The notes below the pieces were generated by a model. The model was not told where the DNA came from. It did no database searches and saw only the letters and a list, made by a program, of their open reading frames with translations. Both the position numbers and the translations under genes were made by a program. A stretch of 64,000 nucleotides of DNA from Symbiodinium natans (taxonomy: Eukaryota; Sar; Dinophyceae; Suessiales; Symbiodiniaceae). The first letter of the stretch is position 1, and each line of letters starts with the position of its first letter. The DNA lies in the NCBI GenBank assembly GCA_905221605.1, contig CAJNDS010002806.1:1-64000 (forward strand), given 5' to 3'. Below are positions 36,501 through 47,620 of the stretch, piece by piece.

Positions 36501-38930
36501 TTTGGGTTGTAACCCTTTTGGCAAACCAGCTACAAGTAACCTCCTCCTTTGTAACGTAGGGCCAACAGCAGTCCTAGAAGATGATCCCTGGACTCGACAG
36601 CTCAGTCGTAGTGAATTGCCATCACGGACAGATGCGCAGAGTCAAGAGAACTGTGGCGTCTCTGACACATCAGGGATCTTGCAACTACCAGCCCAGAAGC
36701 TACAAGAGAAGCTAGTGGAAAGCCACAAAAAGGCTGGTAGCTGCACTGTGCCTGAATTTAGCAGGCCCCCAAGCCTGCAACAAGACTTCCCGTCCGAAAC
36801 GCTCGAGACAAAAAGTGGCGTGGTGTACCATGGGTTGTATTTGCGAAGTCGAGTTTCAAGCCACGGGTTTTCAGATGGCCTGCAGTTGTGTTGTGGGCAT
36901 CGGTATGCCATTGTAGGAATGCCTTCATGTCCCGTGCCTTGACTTTTCAGAGGGCTGCAGGGCTGTAGCAGGAGGGCTGCCCCTCAGTTGTGACCCAAAC
37001 ATCTTTAGAAGCAAAACGGCGCGGCAGGTCACAGTGGTGCTGCCCGTGTTCCAGCGTTGTCTTCGAACGTGGCTTGCCAAAGCTGAAATACCGGGATGGA
37101 CGCAGCTCGTCGTACCGCATCGTAGCGCCATGCAGCGCCCATCTTCACCAAGATGAGACTCTTGAGACTTCAAGCCTAGGTTTGAAGCAGTGTCCAGGCC
37201 TTACAGTATATAGGTTCTGTTGAAGACCTTGGGTCTTCTGGAAGATGTCTCTGCTCAGTGGCCCCTCGCACATTGCAGAGCCTGGAAGCCGCTTGCGACA
37301 AGTTGCAGTGACGAACAAAGGTGGCGTGAGGTTTCAAAAGGACGACACAGAAATACGTGCTTCGATGCTTCTTCCTGAGTGTTTGCAGCTCCTGCAAGTG
37401 CAGCTGCTTTGAGAACCTCCATTGTGCTGAATGCGGCCAAGCCGTAGCAGTCAGGTTCACTACTACCACTGCTTCGAAGACACATGGAACCGCATGACTC
37501 TTGCAGAGGCGGATGAAGAAGTTGGACTGAAGGGTATTCTTGGCTTTCTGAAGTGGCATTTGCTATCATCTGCTCATTGATATGGCAACTGCAATCAACT
37601 GCAGCACCTGCGGGTGGTTGAAGACCACAGCCGTGAACTCCAAGAGCTGGGCCCTCAGTGTCCGCAAGTTGTGTAGGGTGTCCCTTGCTCTCGCCGTCTC
37701 GCCGTTGCCACTCCGTTGCCCTTTGTCTCTCCCTCAGAGCCTTCGCCATGATTGCCCGTCTGCTCTTTTGCATCATTCTGGGTCCATCTGTTGCTTTCTT
37801 ACGCGTCTGGACTAGCGGCTTAGCGTGCGCAGGAAGGTAGAGGCTTGGGACGGCAAAGGCTGGAAGCGCCCAGTGGAATCCTCTTGCGTGCAAGAACCTT
37901 TACCATAACTTAACCGTATGGCCTGTACTGCCATACCTATACCGCCTCTACCGGGATGTTCCGAAACACGCCACGACGGACACCTTAGTCCCTTCATCCC
38001 CGAAGCCGGAGCTGCAAAAACATTAGCTCCAGTGATGAAGTGAAACTACACATAGCTAGACGAGGAGTTTGGAATGAAGGAACTTTCCGACACGGCTTAG
38101 CAATCAGCGCAATTCGAGCGGCGACGGCGGCTGGATTTCAAGGTACGCTAGAGGCATATCTGCGGACAGTGCGAGAAACAAGCAATCGCATCGAGCACCT
38201 GACGCATTGCAAACATCGCAAGCCACAAGCGTTGAAAACTTTCAGTTTCCTCTGTGTCTACATCCAAAACCCCATCTTGCTGGGGGAAGGGCCCCCAGCA
38301 ATTCAGCATCGTGGACTTCACCATAGATGCGAGGACTTAAGAGCTCTGAGTCCCAACATGCCAAGCATGGTACAACAAAAAGTTTTCGCGTGGTCACCAA
38401 TACATACTCTCCACAGCTAAGAGTGCTTTCTTGAAGGTTTCCTGCTGTGGTTGGAGAGCCTCTTGGCAGAAACAGAGACGTAATCAAGGTTTCGGCAGAA
38501 TAATCAGTTCCAGGTGGAGCCTTGCGCTTGGCGGCCGAGCCGCCGCAGCAATGTGTCCCAATGAGGCTGGCATCCTGAAGGGATGAAGAACCGGTCTTGG
38601 CCGCTAAGCCTCTCAGCCTCTCTACATTTTGCATGCTCTGCCCGGTATCTGTGACAGGCCATGAACCTTTTTGCCAGGGCGCAGCTTCAGGCTTACTCGC
38701 AGGTGGGCACCCTAAAAAGTGTGCAGGGGAGTGTGCGATCTGCATAAGCTTGGCGAGCATCGGCCGCGATACTCAGCAAGCTTAGCAGGGAAGCTGCCCG
38801 ACAGTCCAGGTCTCCGAGGAAGCTGTGTGGAGAGTTCGGAAGACTGAGGCTTCTCGGGGCTGGTTCTTTTGGAACTGGCGCGACGGGGCCGGCCCTGCTT
38901 GGGACAGAAGGGTTTCAGAAGGGTGCATTA
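30119..38930 (+). CDS. Glycoside hydrolase family 5 protein, at least 20 exons
   Basis: Exons (family fit plus matching phases): 30119-30183, 30253-30308, 30379-30426, 30515-30556, 31140-31193, 31627-31686, 31905-31944, 32037-32083, 32341-32385, 32923-32949, 33185-33259, 33594-33632, 37028-37068, 37321-37366, 37455-37508, 37605-37645, 38437-38457, 38514-38565, 38658-38702, 38849 to about 38930. Together they encode about 325 residues, close to a whole GH5 catalytic domain. Landmarks in order are RGVNLGGWLLLEP, HRETFICKE, DFQAIHDMGLNSVR, VPFGYWVVLGP, VLLDLHGCPGG, CGRRQRP, VTGIAVCNEPS (acid/base Glu), VTVVLPVFQR, VHYYHCFE, VVGEWSLAL (nucleophile Glu, codon split between exons) and GWFFWNW. By family it hydrolyses beta-glucans, with an exo-1,3-glucanase-like signature; the substrate is inferred. 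Of 19 donors, 11 are GC, 7 GT and 1 GA; 18 of 20 acceptors are AG|G. N-terminal exons and the exact stop are unresolved. No disabling lesion is seen. Confidence 0.93.
33185..33259 (+). other. GH5 exon 11 with the catalytic acid/base
   Basis: This exon encodes VTGIAVCNEPS followed by an amphipathic helix ending FYDE. In GH5 the Glu of Asn-Glu-Pro is the general acid/base. The acceptor is ccag|gta and the donor is gag|gcc (a GC donor). Joining to the next exon at 33594 gives FYDE then AVSTIRTAGM in phase 0, as the family expects. Confidence 0.92.
33415..33507. repeat. TG microsatellite inside a GH5 intron
   Basis: About 46 perfect tg units lie inside the 334-bp GC-AG intron 33260-33593. The open frames of alternating Cys-Val or Thr-His across it are artefacts of the repeat. 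Confidence 0.97.
34561..34851 (+). CDS. Coiled-coil coding segment inside the GH5 intron
   Basis: A frame with no stop from 34561 to the TAG ending at 34851 encodes a highly charged sequence. It has two helix-like blocks: EDQEAQLQRERKAL near 34594-34635, and QEMARMEAEWAAETAKKRAA continuing into an Ala/Glu-rich stretch from 34702 to about 34800. An AG acceptor precedes the first block (cag|gaggcg at 34603) and another precedes the second (gaag|ccagg at 34700), so it may be one or two exons. No family is recognised. It lies within the longest GH5 intron on the same strand. It may be an inserted gene piece, a nested gene, or an optional exon. Confidence 0.45.
   Translation, partial: VPRKAPNEKSPEDQEAQLQRERKALNAVSCASAALCHFMPLHAMLRSQEMARMEAEWAAETAKKRAAAEAAAAWTREDEGIMGTMVVIIHDKDRAP
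35864..35900. repeat. Short tandem repeat of catggcatgtcc
   Basis: About three units of the 12-bp motif follow each other, the last incomplete. Confidence 0.9.
38437..38457 (+). other. GH5 microexon of 21 nt
   Basis: The exon g-ttt-cct-gct-gtg-gtt-gga-ga lies between acceptor gaag and a GC donor. It supplies FPAVVG and two bases of the Glu codon. The next exon (38514) supplies the last base and then WSLALGG. Both the microexon and the GC donor are needed to make the conserved GEWS element, so the assignment is strong although the exon is tiny. Confidence 0.85.
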
Positions 38931-40942
38931 GGCATGTCCGATCTCGAAAACCGATTCGAAAGCCTGTGCCCGTGTGGCCTGGCAGATTCATCTTCTATGC
39001 CCGAGAACTAGTTCAAGATGTTGAAGTCCAACATTGCGTTTCGCTGTGTAACTGGGCTTTAGTTCCTCTGCATGGCAGGTGCCAGACATCGACTCACAGA
39101 CCAACACTTCAGAAAGCACATCAAAGCTCTACTACGAAAAATAAGAAACGAATGCTTGCGAGCTTCCCATGCCCGACTTGAGCCCGAGTCTGGGAGCTCT
39201 AGCCTTGGGTTCCATTCTTTTGCTTTCTGGCATCTCTACGCTGGATCCAGTCTGCAGCAGCAAATTCAGCAATGTTTCATTCTTTCAGCATGTACTGCAG
39301 CGCAACATATCCAGGATGCTCTTGCATCGGTCAAGGTCTTCTGGATTTTAATTTTCAGCTTGCATGAGCCGGGAGGATTTCCGCAGCAGCTTTCAACAAG
39401 GCCTTCTGAAAGGCCTTGTCTTGCTGCGTGACTCTTGAAAGTCCATCCGATGTTACATCTCACGGGGCAGTCGCCGGAGAGGCACGGCGCCCAGCTTGCC
39501 AGCGTGGAATGGAATTGGCGAGGACAGGGTCAGGAAATGGGTCAGGAAATGTCCAGTCTCCAGCAATCTCGCTCCGGACCCTCTCCAGACCATCTTGCCA
39601 AGCATTTCGTGCAAAGCTACCTCTCTCCCTCTCTCTCTCTATCACACTCTCTCGCTCTTCATTCCTCCCCTCTTTTCCATTCTTGCTCTGGGCGGAGTGT
39701 TGTGAGAAGTGTTGGCTGCGAAGTCTGCGAAGTGTGCGAAGAGTGGGCAGAGCTGGCTTTTCCAGTCTCTGAATTTGGTACGAGAGCCCCAAACAGGATC
39801 CCTTGGAGAAGTTATTGGAAGATGCAAGTGAGGATTCTTTAGCTGCTTGGCAGTGTCTCTTTTCCTGTGAATGCGAGAGAGTCGCACTTTCTTGTGGTAC
39901 ATGTTTTCGGCATAAATTGAGGTTCGTTACGGCGATGCTGTCTGCCTGCGCTGCTCAAGCGGCCGGTGCATCGATGTCGAGAGGAGTAAGGCAGGGAGAT
40001 AGAAAGTCTTAGAAAGTAGATGAAATTGGCATCCTGCGCGAGGCCCGTCCACATTGTTCACCTTTGCAGGAACAGCTGTCGTGGCATCACACCCACGTCA
40101 CCACAATCACAATGTTGTCACCAAGTTCAAACTCCTTTGCGGAACACCTCCGCCTGTGTACCTGCGCTGATGGTGACGGAAGTGCTGCAACGTACGCTGT
40201 GATACGCTGTGCATGGCGCATCATCGCTGCTGGTGGAATCTGTCAATCAGAGTTTTGAGTATTCGTTGAACATGCAGTTGCTGAGCACGATCACACATTG
40301 GCCGAGCACGGCGCATTGTTCATTATTTACCATATTGCCATGTCAAAAGTCAGGGTAGTGTATTACGGTAGGGAGGGTAGGGGGGGCACCGTCCACGCAC
40401 CGGGCTGGTCGTTTTAGCAAGGTGTCATTAGGTCTTTATAACACAAGGAAACCAAAACAAGAAACGAGGGACGTGGATTAAGACTCAGACGAATTCTCTA
40501 CGTCTACTTCCTCTCTGCTTCTCGAACAAACTCCTCTATCGAATGGGTTGAACCTGGGTTGGACCCATAGTTCCCATGGTAGGCCTATGGGGGTACTTAC
40601 TTTTTGTCGAAAGAACGCTCAACTTTCCGCGTAAAGAGGTTTGGCCTAAGTTTTTTTTGGGCGAAAAACGCGAGCAAGGGTCCCCCTTCCACACTTTCAA
40701 AAGACAAGCCCTTGATGTCACTGCGAAAGCTCCAGCAAATCCTCGGGGTTTGATTGCAAGCGGTTATAAATGCCTTTACGGGTTTTTTCGAAGTTTTTCG
40801 GGGCCCATACTGTAATGAGTCCTTGCAACATTTATGAGTCGTAGGGTAGGGCGGTCATTGCACATAATTCCTGCCATGACTCTCCTTAGTTTTTGACTCT
40901 ACTGTACCCCTCTACAAACGCCCCCGAACTTGTGCATTTCAG
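38931..40942. other. Intergenic or intronic stretch after GH5
   Basis: Short open frames only. A CT-rich patch lies at 39620-39668. One frame at 39803-40012 begins with an acidic helix-like segment (LEKLLEDASEDSLAAWQ), and an intron-like donor gtgagg is inside it. I cannot assign any gene. The tract at 40320-40900 has no coding features. Confidence 0.4.
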
Positions 40943-41100
40943 ATGCCGGAGGTTTCAGCTCGCTGGTTCGAGGGCCCGCGTCTCAGCCGTTGGTACGCTC
41001 TGTCGTCAGCAGAGATCGGCCAGACTCAGCACCAGTTGAGGTGGCGACTGGCAGACATTTCTTCTGTGTCCCGCGGCAAGCTCTGCCAATGCCTTTGTCA
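40943..41100 (+). CDS. Candidate first exon of an unrecognised gene
   Basis: An ATG at 40943 starts a 52-codon frame that is rich in Trp, Arg and Leu (for example ARWFEGPRLSRWYAL and QLRWRLADISSVSRG). It ends exactly at a strong donor, ca|gtgagt, in phase 2. No domain is recognised. A longer overlapping frame (40930-41490) is also open, so the choice of frame rests on the Met start and the donor. The following exon is not settled; a start after ttgtccag near 41126 would keep the phase. Confidence 0.45.
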
Positions 41101-41762
41101 GTGAGTTTGCTAGTCCGTGTTGTCCAGCTTGCACAACAACCATCTGAGAGGGGTTCCGAACTTCTTTCCCAGTTCGTCGATAGAACTTGTTTGTCGCCCG
41201 TAACTGGCATCAGAAGCGTCCTGGAGCTGGTTGAGTGCTTACGCAAATTCAAGCGAGTTCGCAGATGTTCGCACCTTCCCAGTTGTGCAAAGGCAGGTTT
41301 CAACGGTGTGGTGCAAGATGGTGACGTGATTCGCCTGCTGGCGCACAGCGGTGTGTCTCTCAATGGATGCTTTGCTTATTGCTCTAGTGTGCCCTACATG
41401 TTTGCAATCATGCCACGAGACCATAAGCTGGAGCCCGGACTCCCTGAAAATGGTCTGGGAGATTTGGGCTCTAAGCCTCTGAGCCTCTGAGCATTCCTCT
41501 AGTTTCTAAAGATGCCTTGCAACTAGGTGTTAGCGCTCCCGTCGCCTGCACTTTTTCGTGAGGATTCATTCTTTCGAGTTTGTTTGAGTTCAGATGCCAG
41601 CAGGTTCGTTTTGCAAGAGAGGCAGAAGGACAAAAGGCTTGGAGGAAGCTCAGAGGACACCTGCAAGGGCCGCCATAGGCCTCCGGAGTTGAAGCTGACT
41701 GGAACTTGCACAAGGCTTGCAGAGAACCTTCACACCCCGGGTCTCGGCAACTCATTGCACCC

Positions 41763-41800
41763 TGCAAGAGACCCTGCAAGAGACCCTGCAAGAGACCCTG
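41763..41800. repeat. Short tandem repeat of ccctgcaagaga
   Basis: Three 12-bp units in a row, then a partial unit. Confidence 0.9.
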
Positions 41801-42369
41801 AGAACTCTCAGAGGCTCAACGACTAAATGCCGCCAGAGGCCCCTTGGGCGAGCCTGGTTTGAGTCGCAAGCTGACTCAGGTGTTTCCCTGGGTATCTCGA
41901 CGGGCGGCAAGGCTGATGCTCTTTCATTGTCGACGTAGGGGCAGCATCAGAGTCTATGCTTTCAATGTCAACAAGACATGATTGCTGATGTAAACCTGTC
42001 AAACAAATTTGACAGTTGCGGTCACATGCCTTGGATGTTCATGTTTGTGGCTCTTCATATGCCTTCCTGCAACTTCGTGCTGCTAGCTGCTCCATTCTGG
42101 AGACTACGTACGTCGTGCAGTTGCAGCGTCTGCAATCAGGTTCTTTGCCGCCCTGGCTGCAACATCAACTGCGAGCTGACCGTTCCAAGCTTATACGTGG
42201 ACTCAACTAGCTACAGCTTCAGACTGAAGTTAGGAGTTCCTGTGAGTTGGAAGAAGCTTGATACGGAGCCCGTTTTTAGCTCGCTGGGTTGCATTGTGAT
42301 GGCCCCGACCCAATGTGCCAAAGTGCGGCAAGATGTTTACACAATTCAACTTGGTTTCAAAATCATTGC

Positions 42370-42510
42370 CTGATTGTGCCCCACCAAACGCTGGGAATGG
42401 TGCGCGTCTGGCACGTCTTGGTTTACCAGCGTTTGCTGTGACAGTGCAGCTCGCCGGCCCGGCGCTGCACAGCTGTGGATTGGCAGAATGCACAACTTTG
42501 GAGTCGGGTG
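42370..42510 (+). CDS. Possible exon, unrecognised
   Basis: The + frame reads ARLARLGLPAFAVTVQLAG and then ALHSCGLAECTTLES just before gtgtgag, a possible donor. The composition is protein-like, but no family or neighbouring exon could be tied to it. A minus frame (42230-42874) is open across the same DNA, so strand is uncertain. Confidence 0.25.
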
Positions 42511-43742
42511 TGAGTGCTTGTGCGCGGATGTGCGCGGTAGGCTGGTATGGAATGGCCTTGGCATGGCACGGTTTTGTGGAGGCCCAAGGCAGGTCGACTT
42601 TGGAAGCAGCTTGCAGCTTGAGTGAATGGCTCCGACTACGTGTTGGTGATGCGTTGTGCTGTCCAAGACTTTTCAGAAAGTAACGACGTGGGACGACCGA
42701 GTGTTCGTGGCTCTGGCGATTCTGTTTTTGGATTCCTGCTCGCCTCCCTAACTGCTGTCCGATGAGGATTCTCTCCTGCACCGCTTGAACATTTTGGTGA
42801 AGAGAATCCGCGGGGCTTCGACATGCGTCTGGGGGTGCGAGCAAAGCAGGGAAACATGGCTTGCTTCTGAGCATTTCAAGCAGACGGCCTGCGAGCCCAG
42901 AACGAACGGCACTTCAATCGGTCTTGTGCGATTGCTACGTGTTTGCCGAGGTTCTGCTGAAAGAGAGCCCAGGCTGCCGACGGCAGTTGCGACACAAGGA
43001 CACTTTAGCGACACCTTTGCCAGGCGAATCGTAGCTCGCAGACTCGCAGACTTTTGCTCTCATCTACAAATGCGAGGACCGGGTACACCTCCAGTGCAGG
43101 TGCCGCGCCGACGTGTCCCAAACGGTTCAGCGTTGGTCCATGTTGGTGGTCGTAGTCAGCTTGGCAAGTCTCGGATGTTGTGGCTGGACTGACACCAGGA
43201 ATTCAGGGCGCGTGTTGGACGTCGAGGGCTCGCGGGTAGCCGCCAGGTGGGCAGATGCGTTGTAGACCATCGCTCGATAGTGGTCAGCCGTAGTCAACAC
43301 TTCGCAGCCTGGGTCAGGGAGGGTGTGTATTCGGGATTCTAGACACACGCACCTTCCATGGAATGCCGTTGTTCAACACCAGGTTTCAGGACTTTGGTGA
43401 ATGGCAGAGCCTATCAGTCCTTGCCCCAGATCGAATACAAGCGGCATCTGCCATGCGATGTGGTCGTCGCCTTCCTGTCACTTGCTGAAGCATCTCGCTT
43501 GACAAGTCGATGATTGAAAGACTCTGTCAGCCATTGAGCAAGTCTAACTCTCCAGCACATTGCCGGGACAAGCGCTACGCACAAACCAATCTGCGATACA
43601 GTTCGCCATTCATGACCACCATGCGTGCTGCTGACGGTCCGGGATGTTTTTTCCATCAAGAGGGGTCGACGTGCATTCCCTAAATGAAAGAAAGTAGGTT
43701 TCATTTCTATACTTCTTTCTGGGCATTTGTGCTTCATCAGCA

Positions 43743-44355
43743 GTGTATGCCCAGATCGAGCGAAAACTTCAGCGAGATGCTGGCTCCAAAGGCACCTGCC
43801 TCATCGCTGATCACTGCTTAGGAACTGTGTGTGGATGGTATGGGGCTTCGGGGTTCGGCTTTGGCCATTTCTTTTCGAAGAGAAGTTTTCGAGTGCATAA
43901 TGCCGCCCACGATTGGTTTCCTTGAGGGGTTGCCCATATCAAGCTTGGTTCTGGCTATGGTTCTGGGGGCTCTTTGGGGCTCATCGGGGCTCTTCGGGCC
44001 CTTCAAAGTCTTTTGTCTGTTCAGGTCTGAACGAGGCCGCCGAGGCCTCTGTGCTGGGGAAGGTTCTCGAGGAGGCTCCGGTGAGCCGTCAGCGGGTCGA
44101 GGAAGTCACTGGTGAGAAGCGCTTGTTCCTGCATTTCCTGGTGGCTTTGTGAGGCGACGCTATCATTGAAGCGGCCTGTGGCCCAGGGATAAATCTGTGT
44201 TGTGCAGCGACTTGCGACAGTGGCGACAGTCTGGCTTGGCCTACGACTATGGTGAATCCTGGCTTGAAGCTTTTGGCAAACTGCCCAGGACTGCAGCGGT
44301 GGCAGAGCTTGCGTTGCCCTCTCCTTTGCGAACACGGCTCACAGGCTTTCAATAG
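43743..44355 (+). CDS. Unrecognised gene, at least three exons, 3' end
   Basis: Three protein-like segments follow on the + strand. The first, after a cag acceptor at about 43743, reads VYAQIERKLQRDAGSKG. The second, 44025-44111 (tcag|gtctg to actg|gtgag), is an acidic helix containing NEAAEASVLGKVLEEAPVS. The last starts at 44208 or 44221, after cag, reads SGLAYDYGESWLEAFGKLP, and ends at a TAG at 44353-44355. A hydrophobic segment around 43918-43990 (for example SLVLAMVLGALWG) may be another exon or coincidence. The phase between the last two exons is not settled. No family is recognised. Confidence 0.5.
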
Positions 44356-45049
44356 GGTTCCATGGACTGGTATGCACAGACACTGTGAGCCAGGTGCTCA
44401 AGCCAGACTGACAGCAGTTTAGCTGGAGGCTCATCCCACTTCTCACCAACGACACTGAAACTGGCGTGTTTTTAACTTGCCATCTATTTGAGGGCAGAGC
44501 CTCCAGAAAGTAGATGCTGAGCGGGCGGAAAGATGCCGCGCACTTTGCAAGTGACCCATGCAGGGTCTCAATCCCTTTCATGTCTGAGGTGCGGTACGAA
44601 CTGACACTCTGACTGCTTAGACACAGACTTTCCCCAGTGTGGTGTAGATTCAACTTATACCGCATATGCCTTGTGCAGCAAGGGCAAGGACTGGTGGAAA
44701 GTAGGCCCTGCCACATGTGACAGTTCGTTCGCACAGCAGGCACATAGCTCCTGGCATGCCAGGTTTTTCCAGGAGCCGTGCGTCGTCCGTGCAACTTCAA
44801 TCGGAGCAACTGACGACCAGAAGCATCAGTTCGAGAGGATGTGACTGCGACATGACTGAGTGTGCTATCGAAGTATTGTGAGAATTGTGAGGGCTCAGCA
44901 GCAACTGTGCTAGCAGTGCTAGCTTCAGTGCGGACAAAGGATGCCTTTGGATCCTTCACATTGTCAAAATTGTGGGTCAGACGCACGGCTCCGGAGTTTT
45001 CTTCCCTCCAAACGGAGAGTTGATCAACTAGTTGCAGGGAAAGCTCCAA
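44339..45049 (-). CDS. Long unrecognised minus-strand frame, 236 codons
   Basis: This is the longest open frame in the unique part of the window. It would encode a Ser/Thr/Leu-rich protein without a signal peptide, membrane segment or motif I know, and it overlaps the stop of the + strand gene by 17 bp. All genes I can recognise are on the + strand. Its opposite direction and featureless composition make it doubtful. Confidence 0.25.
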   Translation of the reverse strand: MELSLQLVDQLSVWREENSGAVRLTHNFDNVKDPKASFVRTEASTASTVAAEPSQFSQYFDSTLSHVAVTSSRTDASGRQLLRLKLHGRRTAPGKTWHARSYVPAVRTNCHMWQGLLSTSPCPCCTRHMRYKLNLHHTGESLCLSSQSVSSYRTSDMKGIETLHGSLAKCAASFRPLSIYFLEALPSNRWQVKNTPVSVSLVRSGMSLQLNCCQSGLSTWLTVSVHTSPWNPIESL

Positions 45050-46559
45050 GACATATAGACGGTTCTACGAGTCATCATCGTATGGGCAGGGACAAGTTCC
45101 CCAACAATATGCATGCACACGGAGGAGCAGGGCAAACCTTTGCTGGCGCCGTCAGTCAATCTTGCGAATGCATGAATGTTGTTGGGGTTGTGGTTATGCT
45201 TGTGCTGATGTTTCTGATGAGAACGATCCACTGAAGCTGTGAGTGAGAATACTGAGAAGACCAATGTAAGACTGCCTGCCGTTCGAGACGCCGAAGGTGT
45301 CGTTTTTTTGTAGGTGATATGAGGCGGTGATGAGAATCCGGATGGTTGATGGCTGTTCGGATCTGTTCGGTATTGTACCCTGTTGATACTGACAAACAGT
45401 GCTTACACTGGTTTTTCTCATCATCGCTGTCAGGCGCAGTAGCGTGGTGCTGTTGGGCTTGACCAGGGCATGTCGCCTTTTGACTTTTGATCTTTTGGCA
45501 ATCGCGACCCCGTGTCATTGCCCTAATCTCTCATAGCTGGCTGTTGCAGAAAAGCACAGCCGTCAGCCAGATAGCATGTCTGTCTCAAGAGCCGCTCGTG
45601 GACTTGTCGCCCCGAGTTCATGACCCTCTTGGGATCCCGCGTAGCTCGCGCTTGTGTAGTTGAGCTTTGTTGAGCTGCGGCGAGCAGCAACACCTTCTCT
45701 GTTTTACAGATGCAGGCGCTTGTTCTTAAGTGTGGTTGCAGCTCACTGTGGACGAACACCACGAGGGACCCTCCGAGATTCTTCAACTGCGCATGACTTG
45801 CATGTTCTGTCTCGGGAAATTGCTTCCTCATCTTTGCACGCAGTGCAAATTGTATATAGGCCACGAGCTTCGACCGACCGTGATCTTCAGTACCCTTCGC
45901 CCGAGTTCACTGTTCTTGGTGATGGGGCATGGGGATCCCGGTATAGCGAGCGAGGTAGTTTGGAGTGAAGACGAGCGAAAACAGCTCTTTTCAAGAGACG
46001 CATCTTGTGCGTCGTGGCAAGTTGTGGAGGTTGTCTGGATGTAACGTGACTTGGTCGTCATGCAGTCGGCCTCTCTGGCTCCTTTTGTGAAGACTTGCAT
46101 GTGGTTGAAGAAGTTGCAGAGGAACACTAGAGGAGCCGACTAACTTCGCAACCCTTCGCATCCGGGTTTCCGCAGCTTGTTCTTGCACACTGGCCCATTG
46201 ACAGTGTCATTGCCAGTGATGCCCTTTGAAATCCTGGAAGAGGGACTGTGTTACCACGCTGAGAACTGAGAGAGCGTGGGTCTCAACTATTCACGCGCGG
46301 GTTGAAGTCTTGCCCGTGCATGGATGGAGAGCCACAAGAGCGGTCTGGCTTCCTGCTTGAATGAGTCCCTGTGGTCCAAACTTTGGCTACGGGTATCTTC
46401 AGGCAGGGCCCCCGAATGCGGTCCTAGCAAAAGCTTGCCGTTGGCCTTGTGCCACGATGTTTCTGCGAGCGGCAGTGATACTGTTCGAACGATTTGGCGC
46501 CTTGACTGCTGCTTGCTGAAGCTTTCGAGCCAGAAGCCAACAGTTCAACACTGAGGCAG

Positions 46560-47010
46560 CTCTTGAGTTTGCTATTCCAACGCTTTCAAGGCTTTGACTT
46601 GAAAGAGTTGACTGCACAAGCCCTTCGGTTCCCAAAAGGCCAACTTGCAGGGAAAGAGCGGACTTGCATCGAAAGAGCTGTAGAACATTGTAGAACGCTT
46701 CGTCAGCACTTGCACCAGCGACATGCGAACCCAAGAAAGCCCGCCATGGCCGGATCCGGGCGGCCTGCAGGTCCCAATGGGAAAGTTTCGCTGGTGAGTT
46801 CTTGGATGTGTGTGTGGCTGTGTGGGTGTGGGTGGATCCCGAACTACTGCGGCTCACAACTTCCGCCAAGAACAGCGGGGCAGTGATAGAGATTTTGGGA
46901 TCATTGCAAGCAAAACAATCACCTTCTCTGTTGATGCACTGGGAGATGCCCCCGCTGTGCACCTTCCGATGTTTGTACATCTTCGGCAGCTGGCATCGTA
47001 CTTGGTGTGC
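46560..47010 (+). CDS. Unrecognised gene, two or three consecutive exons
   Basis: A central exon, 46651-46793, lies between ttgcag and the strong donor ctg|gtgagt. It encodes KERTCIERAVEHCRTLRQH followed by a basic, Pro/Gly-rich tail. The next exon starts at 46876 after gaacag in the same phase and reads DRDFGIIASKTITFSVDA, then LPMFVHLRQLASYL, with its end uncertain at about 47010. A short upstream exon ending at about 46590 (LLFQRFQ, GC donor) fits phase 1. Part of the family may be a folded beta-alpha domain, but I do not recognise it. Confidence 0.5.
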
Positions 47011-47204
47011 AGCTCATATATCTATATACACACATAGATTTATGTCTTTAGAGCATGGTGCTTTCCTGAAATGGTGTCTAGGGTTTAAACCAGTATGAGT
47101 GCATCAAGAAAACTAGAAGCTTTTTGAAGACCTTGAAGTCTTCAGCCGGGCTGATCCGACATGATATCATGAAAGGAGACTCCTTTGACATATGAATCCT
47201 TCAT

Positions 47205-47309
<105 letters not shown>

Positions 47310-47321
47310 GTGTCTGCTTGT

Positions 47322-47620
<299 letters not shown>

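Larger units (their letters stand above)
33633..37027 (+). other. 3.4-kb GH5 intron
   Basis: Exon 12 ends ATGACAGACAGA before a GC donor at 33633. The next family-matching exon starts at 37028 after gcggcag. Both flanks are in phase 0 and join as GMTDR then VTVVLPVFQR, which suits GH5. The intron is about ten times longer than most others in the gene. It contains the coiled-coil segment at 34561-34851, a run of four catggcatgtcc units at 35864-35900, a run of nine G near 35320, and no transposon I can name. Confidence 0.8.

Noticed and set aside
37255-37893. 212-codon minus-strand frame
   Set aside because: It lies opposite three GH5 exons whose + strand reading is strongly supported by family motifs.
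38825-39181. 118-codon frame as an independent gene
   Set aside because: Its first third is the last GH5 exon (GWFFWNW). The remainder is probably intron or 3' untranslated sequence.
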